Below, piece by piece: positions 18,982 through 28,964 of a DNA stretch of 64,000 bases. The position numbers and the translations under genes are program-made. The stretch covers positions 1 to 64,000 of the forward strand of contig JARLHA010000009.1 of the NCBI GenBank assembly GCA_031292485.1, in the 5' to 3' direction. Origin of the DNA: Mucilaginibacter sp. (GTDB lineage: Bacteria > Bacteroidota > Bacteroidia > Sphingobacteriales > Sphingobacteriaceae). Within the stretch, counting starts at the first letter, position 1. The number at the start of each line of letters is the position of its first letter. The notes beneath the pieces are model-generated. The model worked only from the letters and a program-made list of their open reading frames with translations. It ran no database searches and was not told where the DNA came from.

Positions 18982-19054
<73 letters not shown>

Positions 19055-19316
19055 AATTTTAAGAACTCCGCTTTGTTAAATTTCTTTTTCGCTTAGCGGA
19101 GTGCAAATATAGCCAGAAATGAATATTCTGCAAGGGATAATTTTACTTTTTTTTGTTTTTGTGATTGGTGAGCGGTTGATTGGGTTAGATCAGGTTGATT
19201 AAGTTATTGTAAATAAAAACCTTAGGGGAATAAAAAAAATGATAAATATTTTGAATTATTTAAAATACTCCCCAAAAACACTAAAAAAACCTTCAAAATA
19301 ATCCAATTAAATCAAT

Positions 19317-19799
19317 TTAACCAACCAATTCTTTCAAAATATCCGCAATAATATCGCCCTCATACCCCCTGCTTAACGCGTATTGCTGTAATTTATACTT
19401 TCTCTTATAGGCATTCTTTTCGGTAACCTGGGCCACTTTCTTCGTCAATACCTTTTGCAGCATCTGGATATAATCGTCATAAGGTATGCCCAGTAGTGCT
19501 TTTTTTATCAAAACGTCGGGTATTTTTTTAAACTTCAATCCCTGTTTTATTTTGATCTTCCCCCACCCTTTCTGGTTAAATTTACCCCGTGCGTAGGCAT
19601 TGGCAAAACGCTCCTCATTGATAAATCCTTCAGTGATCAGCGTACTGACAATATTTTCAACAGCGCTTTGGTGCAGGCCATATTCATACAATTTATCCCT
19701 TACCTCCTGCTGGGCACGTTCCTGGTAAGCGCAAAAATGCTCTGCTTTGGCGTATGCTGCCTTTTCGTCCAAAATTATTTTTGTTTTTGCCACTTTCAT
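19317..19799 (-). CDS. recX: RecX-family regulatory protein
   Basis: Read from the ATG at 19799 (MKVAKTKIILDEKAAYAKAE), 160 residues; an in-frame ATG at 19808 adds three. The three-helix repeats of RecX are visible: AHFCAYQERAQQEVRDKLYEYG is followed by LITEGFINEERFANAYARGKF and the C-terminal YALSRGYEGDIIADIL. RecX binds RecA filaments and limits recombination activity. It stands alone here, divergent from murF-alr with a short spacer of 58 bases. Confidence 0.85.
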   Translation of the reverse strand: MKVAKTKIILDEKAAYAKAEHFCAYQERAQQEVRDKLYEYGLHQSAVENIVSTLITEGFINEERFANAYARGKFNQKGWGKIKIKQGLKFKKIPDVLIKKALLGIPYDDYIQMLQKVLTKKVAQVTEKNAYKRKYKLQQYALSRGYEGDIIADILKELVG

Positions 19800-19857
19800 T
19801 AAAACCAAAATTCGTTAAAAATTCTTCTATTGGCAGAAATATAAGCAAATTCGTACC

Positions 19858-22320
19858 ATGTTCAGTAATCAATACCCTATTTCGGCAATTCAGCAAATCA
19901 TCGGCGCCGGCGGCAATATTGTAAAAGCGTATAACATCAGTTCGCTGATTACCGACAGCCGGCGGATCAGTAATGCCGCCGAAGGCTTGTTTTTCGCATT
20001 GAGCGGCCGCCGGAACGGGCATGAATTCATTGCGGAAGCTTATGCAGCCGGGGTACGCAATTTTGTAGTAAAGGAAGGCCCGGAACTGATAATGCCCGAG
20101 GCCAACTTCCTGATTGTAGCCGACGTGCTGCAGGCTTTGCAAACGTTGGCGGCTTATCACCGTAGTAGTTTCAACCTTGAAGTAATAGGCATAACGGGCA
20201 GCAATGGCAAAACTATTGTTAAGGAATGGCTTTACCAGTTATTGTGTTTGGATAAAAACATCGTGCGCAACCCTAAAAGCTATAATTCGCAGATAGGCGT
20301 GCCGCTTTCCGTGTGGCAAATCAACAAAAAAAACAATCTCGGGATTTTTGAAGCAGGTATATCCACCCGGAGCGAGATGGTAAGGCTCGAAAAAATCATC
20401 CAACCATCCATTGGGATATTAACACATATTGGTACAGCTCATGATGAAGGTTTTGAAAGCCACGATGAAAAAGTGAAAGAAAAGCTGCTGCTTTTTAAGA
20501 ATTGCCACCTGCTGATCCATAATTACGAACAGCTGATCAATTTTAAAGGCGACATCACGGTTAAGGATTGTTTTACCTGGAGCACTAAATTTAAACAGGC
20601 GGATCTGTATGTATTCAGCGAAACAGTTATTAAACGGAATACTTATTTAAGGGCCAGGTGCAAGGAGGAAGAAATTGAATGCCTTATCCCCTTTATGGAT
20701 GAAGCCTCCGTTGAGAACGCGATCATTTGCTGGGCCGTAATGCTGGCTATGGGCTATTCGGCGGCAGAAACCGACAAGCGGATAGAACACCTTAACCCGG
20801 TAAGCATGCGGCTTGAATTAAAAACAGGCATCAATGATTGTTCAGTAATAGATGATTCTTATAATTCTGATATACAATCGCTGGAAATTGCCCTGAATTT
20901 TTTGAACCAGCAAAATCAGCATACAAAAAAAACACTGATCTTATCTGACATATTCCAGTCGGGCTTGCAGCCTGATGTTCTGTATAGGCAGGTGGCCGAA
21001 ATGATGAAGGCCAAACACGTGGATAAATTTATTGGTGTAGGCGAAGCGCTCAGCAAATACCAGGAAGATTTTGACATACCCGACAAACATTTTTTCCAGG
21101 ATACGCCGTCAATGCTGCAACACCTCCGTGCGCTTAATTTTAAAGAAGAAACCATTCTGATAAAGGGCTCGCGTAGTTTTGAGTTCGAAAGTATAAGCCG
21201 TGCATTGGTGCAAAAGGCGCACGAAACGGTAATGGAGATCAACCTGAATGCTATGATCAACAATCTTAATTTTTACCGCAGTAAATTAAAGGCTGGGGTA
21301 AAAGTAATGGCAATGGTAAAGGCATTCTCCTATGGCAGCGGTACGTTTGAGGTAGCAAATATCCTGCAGTATAACAAGGTCGACTACCTTGCTGTTGCTT
21401 ATATCGACGAAGGGGTAGCACTCCGAAAAACAGGCATTACCCTGCCGGTTATGGTACTTAATCCTGAAGCTTCGGCTTTTGATAAATTAACAGAATACAA
21501 CCTGGAACCGGTGATCTACAGCTTTGGGCTGTTTGATGATTATATTAAATATGCCCGGCAGCAAAACGTTTTGGATTACCCTGTTCACCTAAAAATTGAC
21601 ACAGGCATGCACCGTCTTGGCTTTGAGAATTTTGAGGTGGAAACCCTGTGCGATTTGCTCGAAGAAAACAGGTATGTAAACATCAGGTCAGTATTTTCGC
21701 ACCTGGTAGCAAGTGACGCTGAGGCGCATGATGATTTTACCAAAACGCAGGTACATAATTTCGAAAAAGCGTTTAAACAGATTGAAAAAGCCCTGGGCTA
21801 TAAAGTGATCAAACACCTTTGCAATACTTCGGGCATCGTGAGGTGGCCAAACGCTCAGTATGATATGGTACGGCTGGGCATCGGCCTGTACGGGATAGAC
21901 GCCGCCACACCGGCGTCAGAAAACGGCCTGCAGCCCATAGCCAGTTTAAAAACGAGTGTATCGCAGGTAAAAAAAATAGCAAATGGGGATACCATAAGTT
22001 ATAACAGGAGTGGCAAACTTGCTGATAACGGCAAAATTGCCACCGTACGGATTGGCTATGCTGATGGGTATTTACGCGCATTTGGTAACGGGGTTGGTAA
22101 AATGCTGGTTAAAGGAACACTCGTACCCACCGTTGGCAACATTACGATGGATATGTGTATGCTGGACGTGAGCGGGATCGACGTAAAGGAAGGCGATGAG
22201 GTAATCGTTTTTAACGAACAACAGCGTATTGAGGCGCTTGCGGAACAGATCGGTACCATTCCTTATGAAATTTTAACCAATATTTCCCAGCGTGTAAAAC
22301 GTGTCTACTTTTATGAATAG
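19858..22320 (+). CDS. murF-alr: Fused UDP-MurNAc-tripeptide:D-Ala-D-Ala ligase / alanine racemase
   Basis: 820 residues with two enzymes in one chain. Residues 1-455 are a Mur ligase: substrate domain with SLITDSRRISNAAEGLFFAL, then the ATP loop ITGSNGKTIVKEW near 113. Residues from about 460 are a fold III alanine racemase with the PLP lysine K488 in AMVKAFSYGSG, HLKIDTGMHRLGF, and the C-terminal TISYNRSGK and NITMDMCMLDVSG. The fusion is common in Bacteroidota. It supplies D-alanine and attaches D-Ala-D-Ala to the peptidoglycan precursor. The Mur part has TGSNGKT where family members usually have TGSxGKT, so it looks active. Confidence 0.97.
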   Translation: MFSNQYPISAIQQIIGAGGNIVKAYNISSLITDSRRISNAAEGLFFALSGRRNGHEFIAEAYAAGVRNFVVKEGPELIMPEANFLIVADVLQALQTLAAYHRSSFNLEVIGITGSNGKTIVKEWLYQLLCLDKNIVRNPKSYNSQIGVPLSVWQINKKNNLGIFEAGISTRSEMVRLEKIIQPSIGILTHIGTAHDEGFESHDEKVKEKLLLFKNCHLLIHNYEQLINFKGDITVKDCFTWSTKFKQADLYVFSETVIKRNTYLRARCKEEEIECLIPFMDEASVENAIICWAVMLAMGYSAAETDKRIEHLNPVSMRLELKTGINDCSVIDDSYNSDIQSLEIALNFLNQQNQHTKKTLILSDIFQSGLQPDVLYRQVAEMMKAKHVDKFIGVGEALSKYQEDFDIPDKHFFQDTPSMLQHLRALNFKEETILIKGSRSFEFESISRALVQKAHETVMEINLNAMINNLNFYRSKLKAGVKVMAMVKAFSYGSGTFEVANILQYNKVDYLAVAYIDEGVALRKTGITLPVMVLNPEASAFDKLTEYNLEPVIYSFGLFDDYIKYARQQNVLDYPVHLKIDTGMHRLGFENFEVETLCDLLEENRYVNIRSVFSHLVASDAEAHDDFTKTQVHNFEKAFKQIEKALGYKVIKHLCNTSGIVRWPNAQYDMVRLGIGLYGIDAATPASENGLQPIASLKTSVSQVKKIANGDTISYNRSGKLADNGKIATVRIGYADGYLRAFGNGVGKMLVKGTLVPTVGNITMDMCMLDVSGIDVKEGDEVIVFNEQQRIEALAEQIGTIPYEILTNISQRVKRVYFYE

Positions 22321-22336
22321 AAAACAACCCGGTAAT

Positions 22337-22361
22337 ATCCTGAAAACAAGCAGCTCAGGAT
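22337..22361 (+). terminator. Probable terminator of murF-alr
   Basis: Seven-base stem ATCCTGA and TCAGGAT with an 11-base loop, followed by TTTAATTG. It begins 16 bases after the stop codon. Confidence 0.45.
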
Positions 22362-22573
22362 TTTAATTGTCTTTTTTGGGCTCGATTTGTTTCCCTTCCC
22401 GCTTTAGGGTATGACCTGTAAGCAATACCGATGAAAATTATCGCCGGTACTGAATATTCCATAGCGGTTAACGGCTGAAAATCATCAAGGTTGGAGAACG
22501 CTTTGTACAACATCAATAAAATGATGGCAAAGCCAATAACGGTGCAAAGATAACGGCTAAAAAATAATAACAT
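22355..22573 (-). CDS. Small two-helix membrane protein, unknown function
   Basis: 72 residues. Two hydrophobic segments are seen, at about 4-25 (FFSRYLCTVIGFAIILLMLY) and 42-53, with a basic tail (KAGRETNRAQKRQLKS). Such small proteins are typical single genes in this phylum. It runs convergent to murF-alr and overlaps the terminator region. Not recognised as a family; the coding call rests on the membrane pattern. Confidence 0.55.
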   Translation of the reverse strand: MLLFFSRYLCTVIGFAIILLMLYKAFSNLDDFQPLTAMEYSVPAIIFIGIAYRSYPKAGRETNRAQKRQLKS

Positions 22574-22922
22574 GTTGACTAAAATTGGAAGATGTAAATA
22601 CTAAATTGAATGAACTGTTTCCTTTCCTATCATCGGGAAGTTGGCAACGTAATTAATGTTAGATTAACCTACAATGATAGTGCCAGCAATTCAACGATTG
22701 ATAATTGAAAGTGTAAAGCGCAAGGGTTTGTTATTTACAACAACCAATTACTTGTTGTGGAAATATTTACTATTACAGGGGGCGTCAATTGCTCAAAAAA
22801 AGAAAAAACATGCTACTACAAAATAGTCCCGGATAGTGCCTTATATTTACATGGATAAAATAAAAATTGTTAATCATTGACAATAAACCATAACAATTTT
22901 TATGAGCAGAAATTGATTCACC
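22574..22922. other. Intergenic region with a 12-bp inverted repeat before the DUF502 gene
   Basis: Perfect arms TAAAAATTGTTA at 22861-22872 and TAACAATTTTTA at 22891-22902, 18 bases apart, end 20 bases before the ATG. It may be an operator or leader stem. Nothing else is recognised in the region. Confidence 0.4.
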
Positions 22923-23513
22923 ATGAAAAAAATATTTGGCGCCCTTTTAAATTACTTTATTAAAGGGCTGTTAATTGTTGTACCGCTCGGGGCGGCTTTC
23001 CTCTTAATTTTTTGGGCAGTAAAAAGTATTGATAACGCGCTTAACTTAAGCGGCATATTGTTGACTGATGCCAAAGGCAAGCCTATTTATATCCCGGGAC
23101 TGGGGATTTTAAACGTTGTAGTGCTCATTCTGATTGCCGGAATATTGGTGACTAACGTGGTGACTGAGCCCATCAAGCGCTGGTTTAACCGCTGGCTTAA
23201 CCGTTTACCCCTCTTTAAATTCCTGTATTCATCTATAAAAGATCTTACCGAAGCATTTGTTGGAGAGGAAAAAAAATTCAATGAACCGGTTATTGTTGAA
23301 GTGAATGAATTTGGTTTGAAAAAAATCGGCTTTATGGTGCAGCGTGACCTCACCAAACTAAATTTACCAGGCGACGTGGCGGTATATTTCCCCTTTTCCT
23401 ACTCCTTTGCAGGGCAAGTCATAATTATATCGGCCGATAAGGTAAAGCCAATTGATAAGAGTGCGGCAGATATGATGAAGTTTGTGATTTCGGGCGGCGT
23501 TAGCGGTATTTAA
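22923..23513 (+). CDS. DUF502 family membrane protein
   Basis: 196 residues with two N-terminal membrane helices (about 8-30 and 57-80) and a soluble C-terminal domain. The motifs KGLLIVVPLGAAFLLIFWAV, YIPGLGILNVVVLILIAGIL, NRLPLFKFLYSSIKDLTEAF and VAVYFPFSYSFAGQVIII are those of DUF502. Function is unknown. Single gene. Confidence 0.88.
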   Translation: MKKIFGALLNYFIKGLLIVVPLGAAFLLIFWAVKSIDNALNLSGILLTDAKGKPIYIPGLGILNVVVLILIAGILVTNVVTEPIKRWFNRWLNRLPLFKFLYSSIKDLTEAFVGEEKKFNEPVIVEVNEFGLKKIGFMVQRDLTKLNLPGDVAVYFPFSYSFAGQVIIISADKVKPIDKSAADMMKFVISGGVSGI

Positions 23514-23560
23514 ATTCAGGTTGCTATTAATCCGCTTTTCACCAATTTTCATTGCAAAAA

Positions 23561-24775
23561 TCAGGCGCGTTTAAAACTTCTTATTGCTATAAAAGTACTG
23601 ACAAGCATTAGTATAGCCCCTAAAAGGTAGGGCGCACCCGGGTAATAAACATCTGATCCCTTTTTGGTAAAAAAGAAAAACACATAGCTAAACAATAGCG
23701 GACCGATGATGAGGCTGATGCTGTTCAATATCGCAAAGGCGCCCTGTAGTTCGCCCTGTTCATTTTTAGCTACCTTCTCACTGGCCAAACCCTGTAATGC
23801 AGGCCCGGATAAGCCGCCAAGGCAATAAGGGATCATACACAAATATAGCATCCAGCCTTTGCCTGCTATCGCTATCAGCAGTAAACCCAAAGCATAAAAT
23901 ATCAGGCCCGCAATAATATTCTTCTGCTGGCCAAATTTTGGGACTGTATACCGGATCAAACCTCCCTGTATACCAAACAAAACTAACCCGATGAATAGCC
24001 CTAAGTAGCCCACGCTTGCCGGGGTCCAGTTAAACTTTTCGTAAATGAAAGTCGACAGCAAATACTCTACCGCTTTTTGGCCGATATAAACTATAGCGGT
24101 AGCGCTCAGCAAGGTAGCGAGTGTTGGTTGTTTTTTATAAATCCTTTGCAATGATAAAAGCGGATTGGCCCTGCTCCACTCAAATTTTCTCCGGTTTTCT
24201 TTTGCTAATGATTCAGGTAACACGAACAAACCGAACAGGCCATTTGCAAAGGCGAAGCCCCCTGCGGCTATAAAAGGCAGCCTAATATTAATAACAAAAA
24301 GAAAAGCGCCCAAAGCAATACCAAAAATTAACCCGATAGCTGAGGCTGCACCAACGAGGCCAAAATTGGCGGCTCTTTTATCACCAGTACTGACATCAGC
24401 AATGTATGCAGTAGCAGTTGAGGTACTTGCACCGCAGATACCAGCAATGATACGGCCAACAAACAGCCAGGCAATTGTAGGAGCAAAGGCCATAACTGCG
24501 TAATCAATCCCAAAACCGAATAAGGAGATCAATAAAATGGGACGACGGCCATACCTATCGCTCAGGTTACCCATTATACTGGCAAATATCAACTGCATGG
24601 AAGCGTAAACAAAAGTAAGCCAGCCTATATACTCCGACGCCCGGTTAACATCAATATGCCCCAATACCTGCAATAACTTCGGCAGCACCGGAATAATGAT
24701 ACCCAAACCGAGCACATCAATAAAAATGGTAATAAATATAAAGCTTAATGCTGCGGATTGTTTGGGTTGGGGCAT
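23561..24775 (-). CDS. MFS drug/proton antiporter of the TetA type (copy 2)
   Basis: 404 residues, twelve membrane helices. The N-terminus [18 protein letters not shown] and the motif-A stretch GNLSDRYGRRPILLISLFG match the tetracycline-resistance subfamily of MFS. The second half keeps the same fold (LYLCMIPYCLGGLSGPALQG). It closely resembles the next upstream gene at 24902, so the two are a tandem duplication. Substrate unknown; drug export is only a family-level guess. Confidence 0.9.
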   Translation of the reverse strand: MPQPKQSAALSFIFITIFIDVLGLGIIIPVLPKLLQVLGHIDVNRASEYIGWLTFVYASMQLIFASIMGNLSDRYGRRPILLISLFGFGIDYAVMAFAPTIAWLFVGRIIAGICGASTSTATAYIADVSTGDKRAANFGLVGAASAIGLIFGIALGAFLFVINIRLPFIAAGGFAFANGLFGLFVLPESLAKENRRKFEWSRANPLLSLQRIYKKQPTLATLLSATAIVYIGQKAVEYLLSTFIYEKFNWTPASVGYLGLFIGLVLFGIQGGLIRYTVPKFGQQKNIIAGLIFYALGLLLIAIAGKGWMLYLCMIPYCLGGLSGPALQGLASEKVAKNEQGELQGAFAILNSISLIIGPLLFSYVFFFFTKKGSDVYYPGAPYLLGAILMLVSTFIAIRSFKRA

Positions 24776-24901
24776 ATTTAGTAGTTGATTGGGTTGATTA
24801 AGTTAGATTGAGTTAATTAAGTTACTAATAAAAACTTTTATACGTTAATTTATGATCAAATCGGCACAACATACTCATTAATTCAACTTAATCAACCAAA
24901 G

Positions 24902-26113
24902 CTAATTCCGTTTAAAACTCCTGATGGCTAAAAAAGTACTGGCAAGCATTAACACTGCGCCTAAAACAAAAGGCGCCCCGGGAAATTGAAAAAAAGGGTT
25001 TGGTTTGGTAAAATAATAAAAAGATTCTGTCATTACTAACGGGCCGAAGATTGAGCTAATGCTGATCAGGCTGGTTAGGCCCCCCTGTAGTTCGCCCTGT
25101 TCATTTGCGGGCACGCTATTGCTCATGTATCCCTGCAATGCAGGTCCGGCAATACCGCCCAGGCAGTATGGAACCAAAATAACGAACATCATCCAACCTT
25201 TTGATGCAAATGCAAAGAATGCAAGACCAATAGCGTATAACAGCAGGCCAACCCAGATACTTCGCTCATTTCCCAGTTTTGGCAGAATGATCCTTATTAA
25301 ACCGCCTTGTACTATCGCAATCATTAATCCAACAAAAGCAAGGGAATACCCAACGACGTCGTTACTCCAATGAAATTTTTGAATAGTATAATATGTCCAT
25401 ACACTTTGCACCGCCTGGACTGCAAAATATACCAAAAACAATGATAAGGCTAAATCTATTACAGACTTGTACTTTTTCAGTTGGATAAGTGTACCAAAAG
25501 GATTTGCTCTTTTTAGTTCAAATGGCCTTCGGTTCTCTATTGATAATGATTCAGGGAGTATAAAATAACCATAAGCGGCATTAAGTAAAGCCAAAGCTGA
25601 CGCAGCCATAAACGGATAATGAGGATTATATTTTCCGAGCAGGCCGCCAAGAGCCGGCCCAACTATAAAGCCTATGCCAAAAGCAACCCCAACCAGCCCG
25701 AAATTAGCAGCTCTTTTTTCCGGCGTGCTAATGTCGGCTATGTAAGCATTTGCTGTCGTAAAGCTGGCTCCGGTTATGCCTGCTATAATACGGCCAACAA
25801 ATAGCCATCCGATGGTTGGTGCAAAGGCTGAAAAAGCGTAATCAGCGCTAAAGCCCAGCAATGAAAAAAGCAGAACAGGCCTGCGACCAAATTTATCGCT
25901 TAAGTTCCCAATAATTGGAGCGCAAAAAAATTGCATCCCGGCATAAGCAGCAAGCAGCCAACCTGCGTATCCGGCGGCATCGCTTACATCACCATTAATT
26001 AAATGTTTTATTAAATCAGGTAACACCGGTATAATAATACCGAAGCCGATAACATCAATTAAAATAGTAACAAATATAAAGCCTAATGCGGCCTGGCCTT
26101 TAGGTTTAATCAT
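24902..26113 (-). CDS. MFS drug/proton antiporter of the TetA type (copy 1)
   Basis: 403 residues. Shares with its downstream neighbour the stretches [38 protein letters not shown] and a conserved C-terminal [20 protein letters not shown]. The intergenic region between the copies (126 bases) holds short reiterated GATTRRGTT words. Divergent from the TlpA-like gene at 26207. Confidence 0.9.
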   Translation of the reverse strand: MIKPKGQAALGFIFVTILIDVIGFGIIIPVLPDLIKHLINGDVSDAAGYAGWLLAAYAGMQFFCAPIIGNLSDKFGRRPVLLFSLLGFSADYAFSAFAPTIGWLFVGRIIAGITGASFTTANAYIADISTPEKRAANFGLVGVAFGIGFIVGPALGGLLGKYNPHYPFMAASALALLNAAYGYFILPESLSIENRRPFELKRANPFGTLIQLKKYKSVIDLALSLFLVYFAVQAVQSVWTYYTIQKFHWSNDVVGYSLAFVGLMIAIVQGGLIRIILPKLGNERSIWVGLLLYAIGLAFFAFASKGWMMFVILVPYCLGGIAGPALQGYMSNSVPANEQGELQGGLTSLISISSIFGPLVMTESFYYFTKPNPFFQFPGAPFVLGAVLMLASTFLAIRSFKRN

Positions 26114-26159
26114 AACTGCAAATTAAAAAATTATACATCAATAATTTTTTAATTTTAAA

Positions 26160-26188
26160 TTGCATTTTATAAAACTTCCGTATATTTA
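26160..26188 (+). promoter_or_regulatory. Bacteroidota-type promoter of the TlpA-like gene
   Basis: TTG at 26160-26162 and TATATTTA at 26181-26188 fit the -33 and -7 boxes (TTG, about 19, TAnnTTTG), with the ATG at 26207. Confidence 0.4.
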
Positions 26189-26206
26189 ACTAAAATATTA
26201 GTTATC

Positions 26207-28156
26207 ATGAAAAACCTAAAAACCTTATTGATGATACCGGCAATGCTGGCCCTAAATTGTGCATTTGCACAAACTGATTCACATTTAAAACTGTCAAACG
26301 ATTTTCCCGGTCAGGGCGAAAAGGTCTCGATTACGTATGCCCCCGCGGGAACCGCGATAGACGGAAAAAGAGATATTAATGCAATAGTTTATTTTTTGTT
26401 TAATAAAACCTATGTTCCGACGCCTGTGGATTTAAAATCATCAGGAAACAACTTTTCCGGGGAATTTACCGTCCTTAAAAATGCTCAACTATTTTTTGTT
26501 AAACTGAGCAGCGGCACCGAGATAGATAATAATAACGAAGAAGGCTATGTGTACCTGGTTTATAAAGACAAAAAGCCCATACAAGGTTCATATGCATCCA
26601 ATGCGTATTTAGTGAGCGGGTTGGGTAAATATTTGGCAGAAATCAAGAGAAATGCTGATAAAGGCTTCAGCCTGTACCAGCAGGAGTTTGCTTTGTACCC
26701 TCAAAGTAAAAAAGAAAACGAAACCAGTTATTATACCTTGATGGCACACATTCCGGCTTATAAAGATTCGATAAGCGCTAAGTTGATCCAACTGAATAAA
26801 AGTACCGCAGAAAGTGACCTGATGCTGGCCTCAGCGCTTTTTAACGCAACTAAAAAAACTAAAAGTGCAGACTCATTAAATGCGGTTATTCGTGTAAAGT
26901 TTCCGAATGGCAGCTTAGTGACGAACGAACTCATCAGCGCATTCTACAACGAAAAGGATCTGGCAAAAAAAGATTCTATCTATAACATTTACAATACGAA
27001 GTTCCCGGAAAAAACCATTGATAAAAACTCGTTGAGTGATTATTTCAGGGTTCAGCTGGCAGGCGCTTATCTTACAATCGGCGACATGGATCACTATAAA
27101 AAATATGAGGCGCTAATCAAAAACAGGGAAAATTTAGCCGGCACCATGAATGATGCAGCTTACGGTTGGGCAAAAAAAGGAGAAAAGCTCGACCTGGCAG
27201 AACAACTATCGAAAGGGTCTCTGGATATTTTGTCGGACGCGATAGCAAATGCAAAAGCGACACCCGATGCTACCGCAGATGAAATAAAGAAAAATTACGC
27301 GTTTAGCTATGATCTGTTTGCCGATACATATGCATTAATTTTATTTAAGGAAAGCAAGTTTGCCGATGCGTTAAAATATGAACAGCCCGTAGTTGACCAT
27401 TCTACCAAAATTGACGGCGAGATTTATGAGCATTATGTAGAAATTTTAGGCGAAGTAGGACAATATGCTAAAGGGCAAGAATTTGCCGAAAAAGCTATAA
27501 AAGCGGGGCAAGGGTCTGATGTTACCAAAGCCGAGCTTAAAAAGGACTACTTAAAATTAAAGGGAAATGACAATGGCTTTGATCAATATTTAGCTACTTT
27601 GGTTTCTGATGCGCAAACCAAAGCTAAAGAAGAACTGGCCAAAACCATGATCGACAAACCTGCGCCACTTTTTGCTTTAAAAGATCTGAACGGTAAAAGT
27701 TATGCATTAAGCGACCTGAAAGGTAAAGTAGTAATTCTAGATTTCTGGGCAACCTGGTGCGGGCCGTGCAAGGCTTCGTTACCCGGGATGCAGATGGCGG
27801 TAAATAAATATAAAGACGACCCCAACGTTATATTTTTATTTGTGGATACATGGGAGAATGGTGACGACTTTATAACGGGTGTTAAAAAGTTTATTGCAGA
27901 TAACAAATACGTTTTCAACGTTTTAATTGACGAAAAAGGGAGTGACGGGCGCCAATCAAAGGTTGTTGGTTCATTCGGAGTTGAAGGCATCCCCACTAAA
28001 TTCATCATCGACAAAAACGGTCACATCCGTTTTAAATATGTAGGCTATTCAGGTACACCCGAAAAACTGGTGGATGAAGTAAGTAATATGGTAGATATGG
28101 CCGGCAACCCGGAGGCAGCCCTACCCTCTGCCCAAAAAACAAGTCTAAATAAATAA
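26207..28156 (+). CDS. TlpA-like thioredoxin-fold protein with large N-terminal region
   Basis: 649 residues, signal peptide ending near CAFAQ. Residues about 25-130 form a beta-rich domain, about 130-475 a helical TPR-like part, and the last 150 a TlpA/ResA thioredoxin domain with ILDFWATWCGPCKASLPG. The active-site cysteines are C518 and C521. It acts in the periplasm, most likely reducing or isomerising disulfides. Typical of Bacteroidota. Single gene, closed by a strong terminator. Confidence 0.9.
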   Translation: MKNLKTLLMIPAMLALNCAFAQTDSHLKLSNDFPGQGEKVSITYAPAGTAIDGKRDINAIVYFLFNKTYVPTPVDLKSSGNNFSGEFTVLKNAQLFFVKLSSGTEIDNNNEEGYVYLVYKDKKPIQGSYASNAYLVSGLGKYLAEIKRNADKGFSLYQQEFALYPQSKKENETSYYTLMAHIPAYKDSISAKLIQLNKSTAESDLMLASALFNATKKTKSADSLNAVIRVKFPNGSLVTNELISAFYNEKDLAKKDSIYNIYNTKFPEKTIDKNSLSDYFRVQLAGAYLTIGDMDHYKKYEALIKNRENLAGTMNDAAYGWAKKGEKLDLAEQLSKGSLDILSDAIANAKATPDATADEIKKNYAFSYDLFADTYALILFKESKFADALKYEQPVVDHSTKIDGEIYEHYVEILGEVGQYAKGQEFAEKAIKAGQGSDVTKAELKKDYLKLKGNDNGFDQYLATLVSDAQTKAKEELAKTMIDKPAPLFALKDLNGKSYALSDLKGKVVILDFWATWCGPCKASLPGMQMAVNKYKDDPNVIFLFVDTWENGDDFITGVKKFIADNKYVFNVLIDEKGSDGRQSKVVGSFGVEGIPTKFIIDKNGHIRFKYVGYSGTPEKLVDEVSNMVDMAGNPEAALPSAQKTSLNK

Positions 28157-28162
28157 GCACCC

Positions 28163-28202
28163 AAATAGAAAGCCCTGATGATTCCAGGGCTTTCTATTTT
28201 TA
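28163..28202. terminator. Bidirectional terminator
   Basis: A perfect 15-base stem (AAATAGAAAGCCCTG and its complement) with a seven-base loop and T-runs on both sides. It lies between two convergent genes and serves both. Confidence 0.9.
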
Positions 28203-28907
28203 AAAATTCGGTTTCAGCACATATTTCTCGTAGAATTTAAAGATATGCCCTGCGGCTTCTTCGGCGGTATCAACCAACCGGTAAAGGTTCAGGTCGTCCG
28301 GATGGATGTTATGCTCCTGGGCCAGCATCTTTTCTTCCACCCAGTTAAACAGGCCTTTCCAGTAATCAACCCCAACAAATACAATCGGGAATCTTGCGAT
28401 CTTTCCGGTTTGGATGAGGGTGATTGCCTCAAATGACTCATCCATTGTTCCGAAACCTCCCGGCAGCACTATAAAGCCCTGCGAGTATTTCATGAACATT
28501 ACTTTCCGCACAAAAAAATAATCAAACTCCATTATTTTATCCCTATCGATATATTTATTGTGGAATTGTTCAAAGGGTAGTTCAATATTTAAACCCACCG
28601 ATTTACCACCTGCTTCGTAGGCGCCTTTATTGGCTGCCTCCATAATACCCGGCCCGCCACCCGATATTACGCCATAGCCACGCTCTGTTAAAATACGCGC
28701 AGTATCTTCGGCCAATTTATAGTAAGGGTTGTCGTTATGTGTGCGCGCTGAACCGAATATGGAAACGCAGGGCCCTATCTTGGCCAGTTTTTCAAATCCG
28801 TCAACAAATTCGGCCATTATTTTAAAGATCTGCCAGGAGTCGGTAACCTTTATTTCCTGCCAGTTTTTATTTTCAAATGCGTGTCTTATTTTTTCTTCAC
28901 CGGTCAT
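28200..28907 (-). CDS. LOG-family protein (TIGR00730-type Rossmann fold)
   Basis: 235 residues. Characteristic motifs are SGGGPGIMEAANKGAYEAGG and LPGGFGTMDESFEA, the PGGxGTxxE signature of LOG proteins. Family members cut cytokinin riboside monophosphate or other nucleotides to base plus ribose phosphate; in many bacteria the real role is unclear. Cytoplasmic. Its neighbour upstream is a sodium symporter gene on the same strand. Confidence 0.9.
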   Translation of the reverse strand: MTGEEKIRHAFENKNWQEIKVTDSWQIFKIMAEFVDGFEKLAKIGPCVSIFGSARTHNDNPYYKLAEDTARILTERGYGVISGGGPGIMEAANKGAYEAGGKSVGLNIELPFEQFHNKYIDRDKIMEFDYFFVRKVMFMKYSQGFIVLPGGFGTMDESFEAITLIQTGKIARFPIVFVGVDYWKGLFNWVEEKMLAQEHNIHPDDLNLYRLVDTAEEAAGHIFKFYEKYVLKPNF

Positions 28908-28964
28908 TGATAATTATTGAATTAGTGAGTTAGTGAATTAGTGAATTGTTAGTTGAGTAGAAGT

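Noticed and set aside
23561..26113. Tetracycline resistance determinants
   Set aside because: The proteins belong to the wider TetA-like transporter group, and the substrate cannot be read from sequence.
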